A stretch of DNA of 7,241 nucleotides from Gammaproteobacteria bacterium (lineage in GTDB: Bacteria > Pseudomonadota > Gammaproteobacteria > Steroidobacterales > Steroidobacteraceae). The notes below the pieces were generated by a model that had not been told where the DNA came from, made no database searches, and saw only the letters and a program-made list of their open reading frames with translations. Numbering within the stretch: position 1 is the stretch's first letter; each line of letters opens with the position of its first letter. The stretch spans positions 1-7,241 of the forward strand of contig JAOUGR010000099.1 of NCBI GenBank assembly GCA_029857655.1, read 5' to 3'. The position numbers were made by a program, and so were the translations under genes. Positions 1 to 6,888 of the stretch are shown piece by piece.

Positions 1-1191
1 CACGGCCGCTTCGTTCTTTGCGACCCCGCCCGTAAACGTGAACTCATTGGTAACGCCGCCGGAGCGCGAGATGATCGAGATCGCGCGCAGGATGATCGCC
101 CGGTGCAGCCCGGCCACGATGTCCTCGCGTTTCTCGCCGAGCGAAAGCCGGTCGCGAAGCTCGGCGCCGGCAAAGACCGTGCAGGTGGAGTTGATCCGTG
201 ACGGGGAGTCCGATTTCATCGCCATTGGGCCGAGCTCATGCAGCCCGATGCTCATCTCGTCGGCGATGTAACCCAGGTAGCGGCCGCAGCCGGCAGCGCA
301 GCGGTCGTTCATCTGAAAATTGGTGACGATGCCTTCGCCGTCGACCTGAATGCCCTTGGTATCCTGCCCGCCGATGTCGAGGACCGTCCGCGTGTTCGGG
401 TGCATCATGTGGGCTCCGAGCCCGTGGCACAGGATCTCCGAGCGGATGTGCTCCTTGGAGAACGGCAGCGTCACGCGTCCATAGCCCGTGCCTACGAGGT
501 AGCCCTCCTCGAGGTCGACATCGAGTGCGTCGTCGATGACATGCTGCAGGTGGCCGGCCTGCTGGCCGATGCCGCTGGCCTCTGCGAGGACTTTCTGCCG
601 CGCCCGGCGGAACTTTCCGCTCAGGTCGCCCGATGGCGGCCGGTTCTCGACCTCCAGGATCGACTTGTCGTAAATGTTCAGCAGCAGTTCGTAGGGCAGC
701 GAAAGCTCCCTGCCCACGGCTTCGGCGTGCGCGTAGTAACGGGACCCGGCAACGTCGCGGAAGAAGTCCGACTTGCGCTTCGCCCCAGGGGCGAACATCG
801 CAGCGGACTCGGCGCGTATCCGCCCGAAGACTTCGTCGAGCGCGTGCCGCACGCTGGCCTCGAGATCGACAAACCGACCCGCACGAAACTGGCCGTCGCA
901 GGTCCGCTCGAGGTCGGCGAGTTGCTCGACGAACTGCTCGAGACGGAAGGCGCGTTCGAGTGCGGCGAGAAACTCGTCGAGGCGGTCGCCGAGACCGCCT
1001 TCCTGCTGCAGGGCGCGGCGAAACAGCGTGAAGCGCCCGTCAATGCGCGCTTCCTCGCTGGCGACCCGCGCAGCCGTGGCGTAATTGGAGCGCGAATTGG
1101 TGATGCCGCGACCGAGCACACGGCTGTCGTCGTCGAGCAGCACGGCCTTCGTGGTCGTGGAGCCAAGGTCGATGCCGGCGTAGGTCTTCAC
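1..1191 (-). CDS. bcrA: Benzoyl-CoA reductase subunit A (ATPase/activator subunit), 3' end cut by the window edge
   Basis: Large ATP-hydrolysing subunit of class I benzoyl-CoA reductase; with BcrD it takes electrons from reduced ferredoxin and drives them to the BcrBC active site using ATP. I translated 397 codons from a GTG start. Visible ASKHA/BadF-type signatures: phosphate-1 motif [11 protein letters not shown] (residues 6-16), [11 protein letters not shown] (272-282) as phosphate-2, and adenosine-side motif FTGGVAKN (386-393). [12 protein letters not shown] (295-306) and STCTVFA (335-341) supply C298 and C337, the expected ligands of the [4Fe-4S] cluster bridging BcrA and BcrD. Residues about 55-145 are a charged, Leu/Glu/Arg-rich insert; the long distance to DIGGQD distinguishes BcrA from the shorter BcrD and BzdP/BzdQ. 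The family is about 435-440 residues, so roughly 40 are missing off the left edge. The SD-like GAGG (1200-1203) overlaps the bcrB stop, 8 nt before the GTG, with only 10 nt between the genes. Function is from family knowledge; the motifs are seen directly. Confidence 0.95.
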   Translation of the reverse strand, partial: MKTYAGIDLGSTTTKAVLLDDDSRVLGRGITNSRSNYATAARVASEEARIDGRFTLFRRALQQEGGLGDRLDEFLAALERAFRLEQFVEQLADLERTCDGQFRAGRFVDLEASVRHALDEVFGRIRAESAAMFAPGAKRKSDFFRDVAGSRYYAHAEAVGRELSLPYELLLNIYDKSILEVENRPPSGDLSGKFRRARQKVLAEASGIGQQAGHLQHVIDDALDVDLEEGYLVGTGYGRVTLPFSKEHIRSEILCHGLGAHMMHPNTRTVLDIGGQDTKGIQVDGEGIVTNFQMNDRCAAGCGRYLGYIADEMSIGLHELGPMAMKSDSPSRINSTCTVFAGAELRDRLSLGEKREDIVAGLHRAIILRAISIISRSGGVTNEFTFTGGVAKNEAAV

Positions 1192-1201
1192 GGCTGTCGC
1201 C

Positions 1202-2515
1202 TCACGCCGCGGGCCGGGCGCCGGCGCGCCGCTGCTCGACCATCTGGAAGTAGCTTTCGAGGCGGTTCTTTATATTGGCCGCGGAGAAGTAACGCGGGTC
1301 GACCAGGTCGGATTCGATGAATGCCGCGGGCTTGCCGGTACGCTTCTCGACCTCCCGCATCATCAACAGTTGCCCCGCAGAGAAACTGTTGCAGCTCTTG
1401 ATGGAGTTGATCAACAGGCCATCCGCCCGGTACTCCTCGACGTAGTTAGTCAGCATGTCGATGCGCATCGGCAGGCTGCGGTTGGTGTAGACGCCGAGGC
1501 AGTATTCGGCGAGCGTCTCGAGCGGCCGGCTCGAGTCATGGCGGAAGCCGAAGTCGTATACGCCGCCGACCTTGGTGTAGCTCGACGCCACGACCACCGC
1601 ACCTTCGTCGTAGAACATCTTCCAGAATTGGCGGAAATGCGTGTAGTTGGGCGGGCCCTCGACGACCAGCCGGTAGCGCTCCTGGCCCATGTCTCCCTCG
1701 GGCGTCACGGGGCCGCGGCCCTGGGCAAGGCGCTCGTCGATCTCGTCGCGCAGGAATCTGTAGTACTCGATGGCGTCATCAGTGCCGCGGAACGCGCCGA
1801 AGATAGGCCCGATGTAATAGATGCCGCCGAAGTAGGCGTCGATCGGGGAGGGCGTGTTCCGCGCCGTCTGCAGCACGTGGACCAGGTCGTCCTCGGCCTG
1901 CGCCGATTTCTTCAGGCGCTCCCGCAGCCGGTCGATGTCGAATTTCACGCCCGAGACGCGCTCGAGTTTCGGGATCACCTCGTCGCGCAGCTGCTTGACC
2001 ATGTACTCGATCATGTTGGGCGTAAAGCAGCCGTCGCCCATGTACGGGGTGTGCAGCATGATCGTCTCGCACTTGAACTGCTCGCGCAGCAGCTCGAACC
2101 ACTTCATGAATGTGAAGCAGCCCGTGTACGACAGCAGCAGCACGTCCGGATTGGGGAATTTCTTTCCATTGGGCGCAATGTTGCCCTTGGACATCATGCC
2201 GATGTCCGATTTGACGTAGGTGCAGACGTCCTCAGAGTGGCCGATCTTCTCTGCCTCCATGACGTATTGCCCGGAGATGCGCCGCAGTCCGCTCTGGATC
2301 GCGTTGACTTCGGGCAGGTTGTTGAGCAGATCGAAGCAGCCGATCAGTTCGTTGAGGTTGCCCGGGACGAAGGTGCTGCAGACCTTCGCGCCGGTCTCAG
2401 GCGCGGACGTCAGGCGGTCATAGTGGGCCGCCATCATCGCCTTCTGCTTCTGCATTGAGGCGTCTTTCTCGACATCTTTGGCGGCCGCCTTGGGGGCGGG
2501 AGCTGCTGTGTTCAT
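1202..2515 (-). CDS. bcrB: Benzoyl-CoA reductase subunit B
   Basis: Catalytic-side subunit of class I benzoyl-CoA reductase, in the 2-hydroxyacyl-CoA dehydratase (HgdB/FldB-C) superfamily; with BcrC it binds benzoyl-CoA and [4Fe-4S] clusters and carries out two-electron reduction of the aromatic ring in the cytoplasm. The protein has 437 residues, close to the roughly 435 of the family. Seen: a low-complexity Ala/Pro/Lys N-terminus (2-20), the [14 protein letters not shown] stretch (49-62), SEDVCTYVK (94-102), [13 protein letters not shown] (129-141), [10 protein letters not shown] (285-294), [17 protein letters not shown] (311-327) and [17 protein letters not shown] (372-388). C98, C133 and C375 are the likely cluster ligands, by analogy with the superfamily. 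The stretches match the Thauera aromatica BcrB sequence as I remember it. Start: ATG at 2515 overlaps the bcrC TGA (ATGA, 4 nt), with GGAG 7 nt upstream. An in-frame opening continues to 3181, but that part is a shadow of bcrC. Confidence 0.96.
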   Translation of the reverse strand: MNTAAPAPKAAAKDVEKDASMQKQKAMMAAHYDRLTSAPETGAKVCSTFVPGNLNELIGCFDLLNNLPEVNAIQSGLRRISGQYVMEAEKIGHSEDVCTYVKSDIGMMSKGNIAPNGKKFPNPDVLLLSYTGCFTFMKWFELLREQFKCETIMLHTPYMGDGCFTPNMIEYMVKQLRDEVIPKLERVSGVKFDIDRLRERLKKSAQAEDDLVHVLQTARNTPSPIDAYFGGIYYIGPIFGAFRGTDDAIEYYRFLRDEIDERLAQGRGPVTPEGDMGQERYRLVVEGPPNYTHFRQFWKMFYDEGAVVVASSYTKVGGVYDFGFRHDSSRPLETLAEYCLGVYTNRSLPMRIDMLTNYVEEYRADGLLINSIKSCNSFSAGQLLMMREVEKRTGKPAAFIESDLVDPRYFSAANIKNRLESYFQMVEQRRAGARPAA

Positions 2516-3699
2516 TGTCCACTCCAGAGCTTGATGGAATCCGCAAACGTGCCGGCCTGCTCGCGGATCGGCTGCATCTGGCCGGAATTCTCGGCGTACT
2601 TGAAGGCGATGTACGGGATGCCGGCGTCGGCAAGCACGTGCTGCAGCATGGGCCGGTCGAGCAGCGCGGGGTCGCAGAAGCTCGGGGAGGCGAAGATGAC
2701 GCCCTCGGCGCCGGTGCGCCGGACGGCGCGGACCAGATACTGGCCCTTCTCGAGTGGATTCGGCTCGAATTTCGCAGCTGTCGATTCGGAATGATGCAGG
2801 AACGCCGTTGCGAGGTTGCGCAGCGGATCGCCTTCCACGGGCACGTCGCTGGTCAACCAGCGCGTAACGAGCAGCAGGTCGTCGTCGACCACATAGCAGC
2901 CAGCCAGTTCCAGCGACTTGATCAGGTTGAGCGGCGGCTGCTCGCAGAACAGGCCTGTGACGACGACGCGACAGTAGTCGCGTCGCGGGCGTTGCTGCTG
3001 GCGGGCCGCGGCCAGGTAGTCGCGCAGCATCTCCGAGTGCTGTTCGACTGGCAACACGAGACCGGCGCGCATCAGCAGGTGGGACTCGGCAGCCGGCACC
3101 TGCCAGGGCTGCTCGGCGCGATAGGCATACAGCTCGCGGACCAGCTGGCGGTTCTCGTTGTAGACCGCGATCGAGTGACAAAGCTCCTCATCGGTGATCG
3201 GCGCGCCGCGCAACCGGGCCAGGTCTTCGCGCAGTTCCGCGAGTTCATTTGCGTAATAGTTGCCGCCGATCTCGTCGGCGTAGTTCTGCGGCACGTCGAA
3301 ATACCGCGAGTACACGTGGGGGAACATCAGCTTCCACATGCCGGACAGGTTTCGGATGACGTCGCAGATGGACGGGAACAGCATGCCGTCGACGAAGTCC
3401 AGCCGGCCCGACAGGCCGAGTTCGACGGTCGAGCGCGGGATGCGGCAGATGTAGCTCTGATAGTAGGCGTCGCCGTGGACGACCTCCAGCCGGTCGCCGC
3501 CGCCGACGATCCCGAGCGGCAGCATGCCGGCGGCGTGGATGATCTCGCGGGGCACGTAGATCGGCAGATAGCCCACGACCTTGCGGCCGGGCTGCGCAGC
3601 CTTCCACTCCCGTGCGGCGCTGAAGCTCAGATCCTCGAAGATCCGGGTGGCGCGATCGATGATGACGGCAGTGCTGCCCGAACTCAGCGGTGTTCCCAC
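2512..3699 (-). CDS. bcrC: Benzoyl-CoA reductase subunit C
   Basis: Partner of BcrB in the ring-reducing module of class I benzoyl-CoA reductase, also of the 2-hydroxyglutaryl-CoA dehydratase superfamily. It has 395 residues against about 385 in the family. Features seen: GRKVVGYLPIYVPREIIHAAGMLP (from residue 38), where the PREIIHAAGMLP portion is the superfamily hallmark near the N-terminus; SYICRIPRST (82-91); FPSICDVIRN (108-117); VVVTGLFCEQPP (245-256); and VIFASPSFCDPA (334-345). C85, C112 and C342 are the probable [4Fe-4S] ligands. Start: GTG at 3699, supported by AGAGGA at 3707-3712 (7 nt spacing) and the absence of a nearby in-frame ATG; this start lies inside the last codons of dch (16-nt overlap). 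The stop TGA shares bases with the bcrB ATG. Expected stoichiometry and electron path follow from known BcrABCD enzymes. A BadD-type name would also fit; the surrounding genes favour the Thauera naming. Confidence 0.95.
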   Translation of the reverse strand: MGTPLSSGSTAVIIDRATRIFEDLSFSAAREWKAAQPGRKVVGYLPIYVPREIIHAAGMLPLGIVGGGDRLEVVHGDAYYQSYICRIPRSTVELGLSGRLDFVDGMLFPSICDVIRNLSGMWKLMFPHVYSRYFDVPQNYADEIGGNYYANELAELREDLARLRGAPITDEELCHSIAVYNENRQLVRELYAYRAEQPWQVPAAESHLLMRAGLVLPVEQHSEMLRDYLAAARQQQRPRRDYCRVVVTGLFCEQPPLNLIKSLELAGCYVVDDDLLLVTRWLTSDVPVEGDPLRNLATAFLHHSESTAAKFEPNPLEKGQYLVRAVRRTGAEGVIFASPSFCDPALLDRPMLQHVLADAGIPYIAFKYAENSGQMQPIREQAGTFADSIKLWSGQ

Positions 3700-4451
3700 C
3701 TGGCGGTCCTCTTTTCGATGAATGCCGATAACCCTTCGACGGCGTCGTGGGTTCGCATCAAGTCGTCGAGATAAAGGCGCTCGACGGCTGCGAGCCGCGT
3801 GCGAACGCGGCCCGCAAACTCCTGGCGTGCGGCGCGCACCGCGTGACGCAGGGATTGCGCACTCTTCGGCTGCAGGTGCTGCCCGAAGTAGTCGAGAGCT
3901 GCCTGCTGCGGATCGGCGGCGGCCGCGGCGGCAAGACCCAGGGACGCGGCCTCGGAGCCAGAAATGCTGCGGCCCGAAATCAGCAGGTCAAATGCGCGTT
4001 GCGGGCCGATCAGCTCGGGCAGCAGGCAGGAAGCGGCCGGGGCGAATACGCCGAGCCTGATCTCGGGCTGGCCGAGCTCAGCCTCCGGAGTCACGAACAG
4101 CAGGTGCCCTGCGAGCGCCAGCTCGAGCCCGCCGCCGAGGCAGCGCCCGTGCACCGCGACCAGGATCGGCACGGGCGACTCCAGCATGCGGCCGAGCAAC
4201 CGGTGCAGGCTGCCGAGCATGGCCGCGCACGCGTCAGGCAGGTGCTCCTCGACGCTCGCGCCGAAGCTGAAATTCGGGCCCTCGGCGTCGAGCAGCACGG
4301 CGGAGAGGAGCGGCTGCTCCAGGTGCGCGCCGAGCGCCGCGTCGAGCGCCGCGATCATTGCTGCGTCGACCAGGTTGGCCTTGGGCCGCGCGAGCCGCAG
4401 CCGCAGCATGCGGCCGTCGGCTTCCAGCCACGCTTTGAGCGGCTCCGTCAC
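3684..4451 (-). CDS. dch: Cyclohexa-1,5-diene-1-carbonyl-CoA hydratase (dienoyl-CoA hydratase)
   Basis: Crotonase-fold enzyme that adds water to the dienoyl-CoA product of benzoyl-CoA reductase, giving 6-hydroxycyclohex-1-ene-1-carbonyl-CoA. It has 255 residues, close to the roughly 258 of Thauera Dch. The N-terminal KAWLEADGRMLRLRLARPKA (6-25) and NLVDAAMIAALD (26-37) are typical of Dch. Oxyanion-hole segments are NFSFGASVEEHLP (60-72) and HGRCLGGGLELALAG (101-115). E110 (GGGLELAL) and E130 (GQPEIRLGVFAPAAS) align with the two catalytic glutamates of enoyl-CoA hydratase (rat Glu144 and Glu164). Start: GTG at 4451 overlaps the oah TGA (GTGA, 4 nt), with only a weak AGGCG upstream, so translation probably depends on coupling to oah. 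It sits between oah and bcrC, which supports the Dch call over a generic enoyl-CoA hydratase. A general crotonase is the alternative if context is ignored. Confidence 0.92.
   Translation of the reverse strand: MTEPLKAWLEADGRMLRLRLARPKANLVDAAMIAALDAALGAHLEQPLLSAVLLDAEGPNFSFGASVEEHLPDACAAMLGSLHRLLGRMLESPVPILVAVHGRCLGGGLELALAGHLLFVTPEAELGQPEIRLGVFAPAASCLLPELIGPQRAFDLLISGRSISGSEAASLGLAAAAAADPQQAALDYFGQHLQPKSAQSLRHAVRAARQEFAGRVRTRLAAVERLYLDDLMRTHDAVEGLSAFIEKRTARWEHR
3707..3712 (-). promoter_or_regulatory. Ribosome binding site deciding the bcrC GTG start
   Basis: AGAGGA on the minus strand lies 7 nt before the GTG at 3699. It sits within the end of dch and is the main reason for choosing this non-ATG start. 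Confidence 0.7.
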
Positions 4452-5587
4452 GGACGCCTGGCTCGCGGCTGAATGCTTTCAGTGAGCTCGTCGGACCACG
4501 GCATGTTCGCCGCCAGCGCGCGCCGCAGGCCGATGAAATCGATCTCGCGACCGGTCTCCTTGGTGCCCTCGTTGAAGGCGCGGAAACCTGCCCGCGCCTC
4601 GGTCATCATGTTGAGCGCGAGCCAGGCGCGCGAGTCTTCCTTGTTGCGGTTCCAGGTTTCGAGCTTTGGCTTGCGCAGTTCCTCGAGCGTCTTGGTCGTG
4701 CAGTCCGGGAACATGTACAGCAGCTTGGTGCACAGTGTCTCGACGGCCTCGTCAAGCGGCGCCAGGTCGACGGTGCCGCGGCGCATCAACGCCTGGCCGG
4801 CCTTCAGCGCCTCGCCGGTCAGCGGCTTGCCGAACACCGGGCGGCCGTACTCGTCCACGATGCGCGAAGTCTCGATCAGCGGGTTCGGGACGTGGCGCCC
4901 GTCGACCTTGAGTGCCGGCACGGTACCGGTGATCAGGCCCATGAAGCAGGCCTCGTGTGCCGAGAACGGTTCGCACAACACGCACGCCGCCATCGCGCGC
5001 TCGACGCCGACCATCACCGGCAGGAAATCGGTGCTGCCGCCAATCGGCGCCGAGCCGTGCTTCGGGCCGGCCTGCCCGAAGCGCGCCAGGTCCTGCGCTA
5101 TGCTGAAGTCGCAGGCCATGCCGATTTCCTGGCCGCCGCCGATCCGCATACCGTTGACGCGGCAGATGACCGGCTTGTCGCAGCCGAGGATGCTGCTGAC
5201 CATGTCGTTGAACAGCCGCATGTATGCGCGGTACTCCTGCGGCTTGCCCGCGTAGTACTCGGCATATTCCTTGGTATTGCCGCCGGTGCAGAAGGCCTTG
5301 TCGCCGGCGCCGGTAAAGACTACTGCGACCACGTCGCGCGCGGCGCTGGCGGCGCGGAAGGCGAGTATCGTGGCCTTGACCATGTCCGTCGTGTAGGAAT
5401 TGAACTGCGACGGGTTATCGAGCGTGATCCAGGCGTTGTAGAGACCATCGACCTGGCTGCCGCCCTGCGCGTAAACGGGGCGCTTATCGTAGTGCACGCC
5501 CTGGCTGACTGCCTGGCGCGCGGCATCGGCAACCAGATTGTGATCCTTCGCGTTGCTGTCGGGACGGATGGCGCTCTCAGTGGCCAT
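4448..5587 (-). CDS. oah: 6-oxocyclohex-1-ene-1-carbonyl-CoA hydrolase (ring-opening)
   Basis: Crotonase-superfamily enzyme that adds water to the double bond of 6-oxocyclohex-1-ene-1-carbonyl-CoA and hydrolytically opens the ring, forming 3-hydroxypimelyl-CoA. The protein is 379 residues, matching the family (about 377) and much longer than an ordinary enoyl-CoA hydratase. Seen: [20 protein letters not shown] (52-71), a family-typical start of the fold; [16 protein letters not shown] (99-114), the first oxyanion-hole loop; [20 protein letters not shown] (144-163), the second; and [15 protein letters not shown] (176-190). The C-terminal third (about 270-379, with [21 protein letters not shown]) is the extension that sets Oah apart. 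Start: ATG at 5587 (start of MATESAIRP) with GGAG 8 nt upstream; it overlaps the had 3' end by 11 nt. The in-frame opening continuing to 6037 is a had shadow. The TGA is shared with the dch GTG. Confidence 0.96.
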   Translation of the reverse strand: MATESAIRPDSNAKDHNLVADAARQAVSQGVHYDKRPVYAQGGSQVDGLYNAWITLDNPSQFNSYTTDMVKATILAFRAASAARDVVAVVFTGAGDKAFCTGGNTKEYAEYYAGKPQEYRAYMRLFNDMVSSILGCDKPVICRVNGMRIGGGQEIGMACDFSIAQDLARFGQAGPKHGSAPIGGSTDFLPVMVGVERAMAACVLCEPFSAHEACFMGLITGTVPALKVDGRHVPNPLIETSRIVDEYGRPVFGKPLTGEALKAGQALMRRGTVDLAPLDEAVETLCTKLLYMFPDCTTKTLEELRKPKLETWNRNKEDSRAWLALNMMTEARAGFRAFNEGTKETGREIDFIGLRRALAANMPWSDELTESIQPRARRP

Positions 5588-6698
5588 GTGTGGAACTCCG
5601 GGTGACTGACGGGGACGACGCAGCGTCGGGATTGGGTACGAGCACGGCGCGGCGCTTGATCTCGCCTGTGTGAACGGCGGCGAACACGCGGTTGATGTCG
5701 TCGAGGGGATGCATTTCAATGAATCGGCCGACCTGTACGCGGCCGTCGAGCACCATCGCAAGCGCATCGGGATAGAGGCGCGGTGCGCAGCCCCAGTTGC
5801 CGAGCGCGCGCGCGCTAAAGGCCATGATGTTCGACAGCCGGATCTCGACCTTGTCCATGGTGAAGCCCACGACGGCCAGCGTTGCGCCGTGGTTGAGCAG
5901 GCCGAACGCGGCCTCCTGGCCGGCGCGGGTGCCGGAGCACTCGAAGATGATCCAGCCCGATTTGTGGTGCAGGCCGCGCTCACGCGCGAATGCCTGGATC
6001 GCGCCCTTGAGTTCGCGCCCGCTGAATTGGCGCGCATTCAGCGTCAAGGCAGCGATGCCGCCTGCTACGGCTGCGAGCTTGTCGTCACTGACATCGATCG
6101 CCACGACGGTGGCGCCGAATGCGTGCGCGATCTGGGCGCAGTAGCCGCCGATACCGCCCACGCCATTGACGATCACGAAGTCGCCGGACTGCACGCCGGC
6201 CTGGGTGACGGCGTGGTAGGGCGTGGTGACTGCGTCAGCAACGACACTGACGGCCGCGAGGTCGAGTCCTGCCGCCTGCAGTGCCGGAATCTCGACCGGG
6301 CACAGGCCGCGCGCCGGGACGACGACGTGGGTGGCGAAGCCGCCATCAAGGTCGTTGCCCGGCATCTTCTGGTTCGGGCAAATCGTTTCCTTGCCGCGGC
6401 GACAGGCATCGCAGGCGCCGCAGGGAATCACGGCCGGGACGATGACCGCTTTCCCGAGCCAGGTATCGGCGCCAGGCCCAGCCGCTACCACGCGGCCGCT
6501 GATTTCATGGCCGAGGCACAGCGGCAGGGGATGGTTGGTCCGGATTCCGTCGTAGAAGAATCCGAGATCCGTGTGGCAGACGCCGCAACCGGCGACGGCG
6601 ACCACCACCTCGCCCTGGTCCGGAACCGGCTCGAACGCGGCCGCGGAGAAAGGTTGCCCCGCGGTGTGCATCAGCCAGCGTACGGCCGTCAACGGCAT
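5577..6698 (-). CDS. had: 6-hydroxycyclohex-1-ene-1-carbonyl-CoA dehydrogenase (NAD+)
   Basis: Zinc-dependent medium-chain alcohol dehydrogenase oxidising the 6-hydroxy intermediate from Dch to 6-oxocyclohex-1-ene-1-carbonyl-CoA. It has 373 residues (Thauera Had about 368). GroES-like domain: [15 protein letters not shown] (37-51), C41 the probable catalytic-zinc ligand, and LGHEISGRV (62-70) with H64/E65. [16 protein letters not shown] (92-107) supplies C93, C96, C99 and C107 for structural zinc. The Rossmann domain has [14 protein letters not shown] (177-190), then AIDVSDDK (200-207), where D202 indicates NAD+ rather than NADP+ preference. D156 in [11 protein letters not shown] may be the third catalytic-site residue. 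Start: ATG at 6698 ([10 protein letters not shown]), chosen over an upstream in-frame start at 6776 because AGAGGAG lies 9 nt before it and the preceding residues are low-complexity Arg-rich. It is the first gene of the operon; its end overlaps oah by 11 nt. Confidence 0.95.
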   Translation of the reverse strand: MPLTAVRWLMHTAGQPFSAAAFEPVPDQGEVVVAVAGCGVCHTDLGFFYDGIRTNHPLPLCLGHEISGRVVAAGPGADTWLGKAVIVPAVIPCGACDACRRGKETICPNQKMPGNDLDGGFATHVVVPARGLCPVEIPALQAAGLDLAAVSVVADAVTTPYHAVTQAGVQSGDFVIVNGVGGIGGYCAQIAHAFGATVVAIDVSDDKLAAVAGGIAALTLNARQFSGRELKGAIQAFARERGLHHKSGWIIFECSGTRAGQEAAFGLLNHGATLAVVGFTMDKVEIRLSNIMAFSARALGNWGCAPRLYPDALAMVLDGRVQVGRFIEMHPLDDINRVFAAVHTGEIKRRAVLVPNPDAASSPSVTRSSTHGH

Positions 6699-6707
6699 GA
6701 CTTCGCG

Positions 6708-6714
6708 CTCCTCT
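6708..6714 (-). promoter_or_regulatory. Strong ribosome binding site of had
   Basis: AGAGGAG on the minus strand, 9 nt before the had ATG at 6698 and just 3' of the leader hairpin. It decides the start of had against the in-frame start at 6776. Confidence 0.75.
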
Positions 6715-6720
6715 ATTTTG

Positions 6721-6743
6721 CGCCCCCGGTCCCGCCGGGGGCG
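6721..6743 (-). promoter_or_regulatory. Perfect GC-rich hairpin in the had leader
   Basis: Nine-base arms (CGCCCCCGG at 6721-6729 and CCGGGGGCG at 6735-6743) are exactly complementary around a 5-nt loop. In the minus-strand transcript the stem ends 6 nt before the had ribosome binding site and 22 nt before the ATG. No T-tract follows it on either strand, so it does not look like an intrinsic terminator. It may affect mRNA stability or translation of the first gene; that is inference. Confidence 0.6.
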
Positions 6744-6766
6744 CCACCCCGGCCGATTCGACCGCA

Positions 6767-6795
6767 TTGACAGCACATGACCGGACGATTAGGGT
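6767..6795 (+). promoter_or_regulatory. Candidate sigma70-type promoter for the korA-like gene
   Basis: A perfect TTGACA (6767-6772) is followed after 17 nt by TAGGGT (6790-6795), a 3-of-6 match to TATAAT. Transcription would start near 6802, giving a leader of about 87 nt to the ATG at 6889. The -10 is poor, so this is only a candidate. Confidence 0.35.
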
Positions 6796-6806
6796 AAACT
6801 AGTACC
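6793..6806. repeat. Short inverted repeat GGTA-N6-TACC between the divergent genes
   Basis: GGTA (6793-6796) and TACC (6803-6806) are inverted around 6 nt and cover the two candidate -10 elements. A second palindrome, ATACGTAT, lies at 6810-6817. Such spacing is compatible with a dimeric regulator's operator, but the arms are short and could be chance. Confidence 0.25.
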
Positions 6807-6827
6807 AGAATACGTATCTCGAGTCAA
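6799..6827 (-). promoter_or_regulatory. Candidate sigma70-type promoter for the had-oah-dch-bcr operon
   Basis: On the minus strand TTGACT (6827-6822) is followed after 17 nt by TACTAG (6804-6799), preceded by TG one base upstream in extended -10 style. Transcription would start near 6792 and give a leader of about 94 nt containing the GC hairpin. Matches to consensus are partial. The -10 lies only 3 nt from the candidate plus-strand -10. Confidence 0.35.
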
Positions 6828-6877
6828 TCAGAGAGCCGCGGTGCGCGGCGGGCCGTTCCAGATCCGGATTCAGCATC

Positions 6878-6883
6878 GGAAGG
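6878..6883 (+). promoter_or_regulatory. Ribosome binding site of the korA-like gene
   Basis: GGAAGG lies 5 nt before the ATG at 6889 and favours that start over the GTG at 6841, which has only a weak AGAGAG upstream. Confidence 0.6.
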
Positions 6884-6888
6884 CAGCG

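Noticed and set aside
2516..3181. N-terminal extension of bcrB to 3181
   Set aside because: The extra 222 codons read through bcrC in another frame, are Arg/Ala/Pro-rich and unlike any BcrB; the ATG at 2515 has an SD and gives the family length.
238..3774. Long plus-strand open frames (238-1320, 1370-2458, 2455-3774) opposite bcrA, bcrB and bcrC
   Set aside because: They are antisense to genes with clear family motifs, show no recognisable domain, and have His/Val/Gln/Ala-rich composition typical of shadow frames in GC-rich DNA.
5588..6037. N-terminal extension of oah to 6037
   Set aside because: The extension overlaps had out of frame and has shadow composition; MATESAIRP at 5587 gives the normal length.
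6721..6743. The GC hairpin as an intrinsic terminator
   Set aside because: No run of T follows the stem on either strand; on the minus strand it is followed by CAAAATAG and then a ribosome binding site.
3747..6770. Plus-strand open frames opposite dch, oah and had (3747-4472, 4473-5255, 4892-5605, 5670-6770)
   Set aside because: Antisense shadows of well-supported genes; no motifs, no plausible ribosome binding sites in context.
6767..6782. FNR/AadR-type box (TTGAT-N4-ATCAA) near TTGACAGCACATGACC
   Set aside because: The right half does not match ATCAA, so the resemblance is only to the left half, which is better explained as a -35 element.
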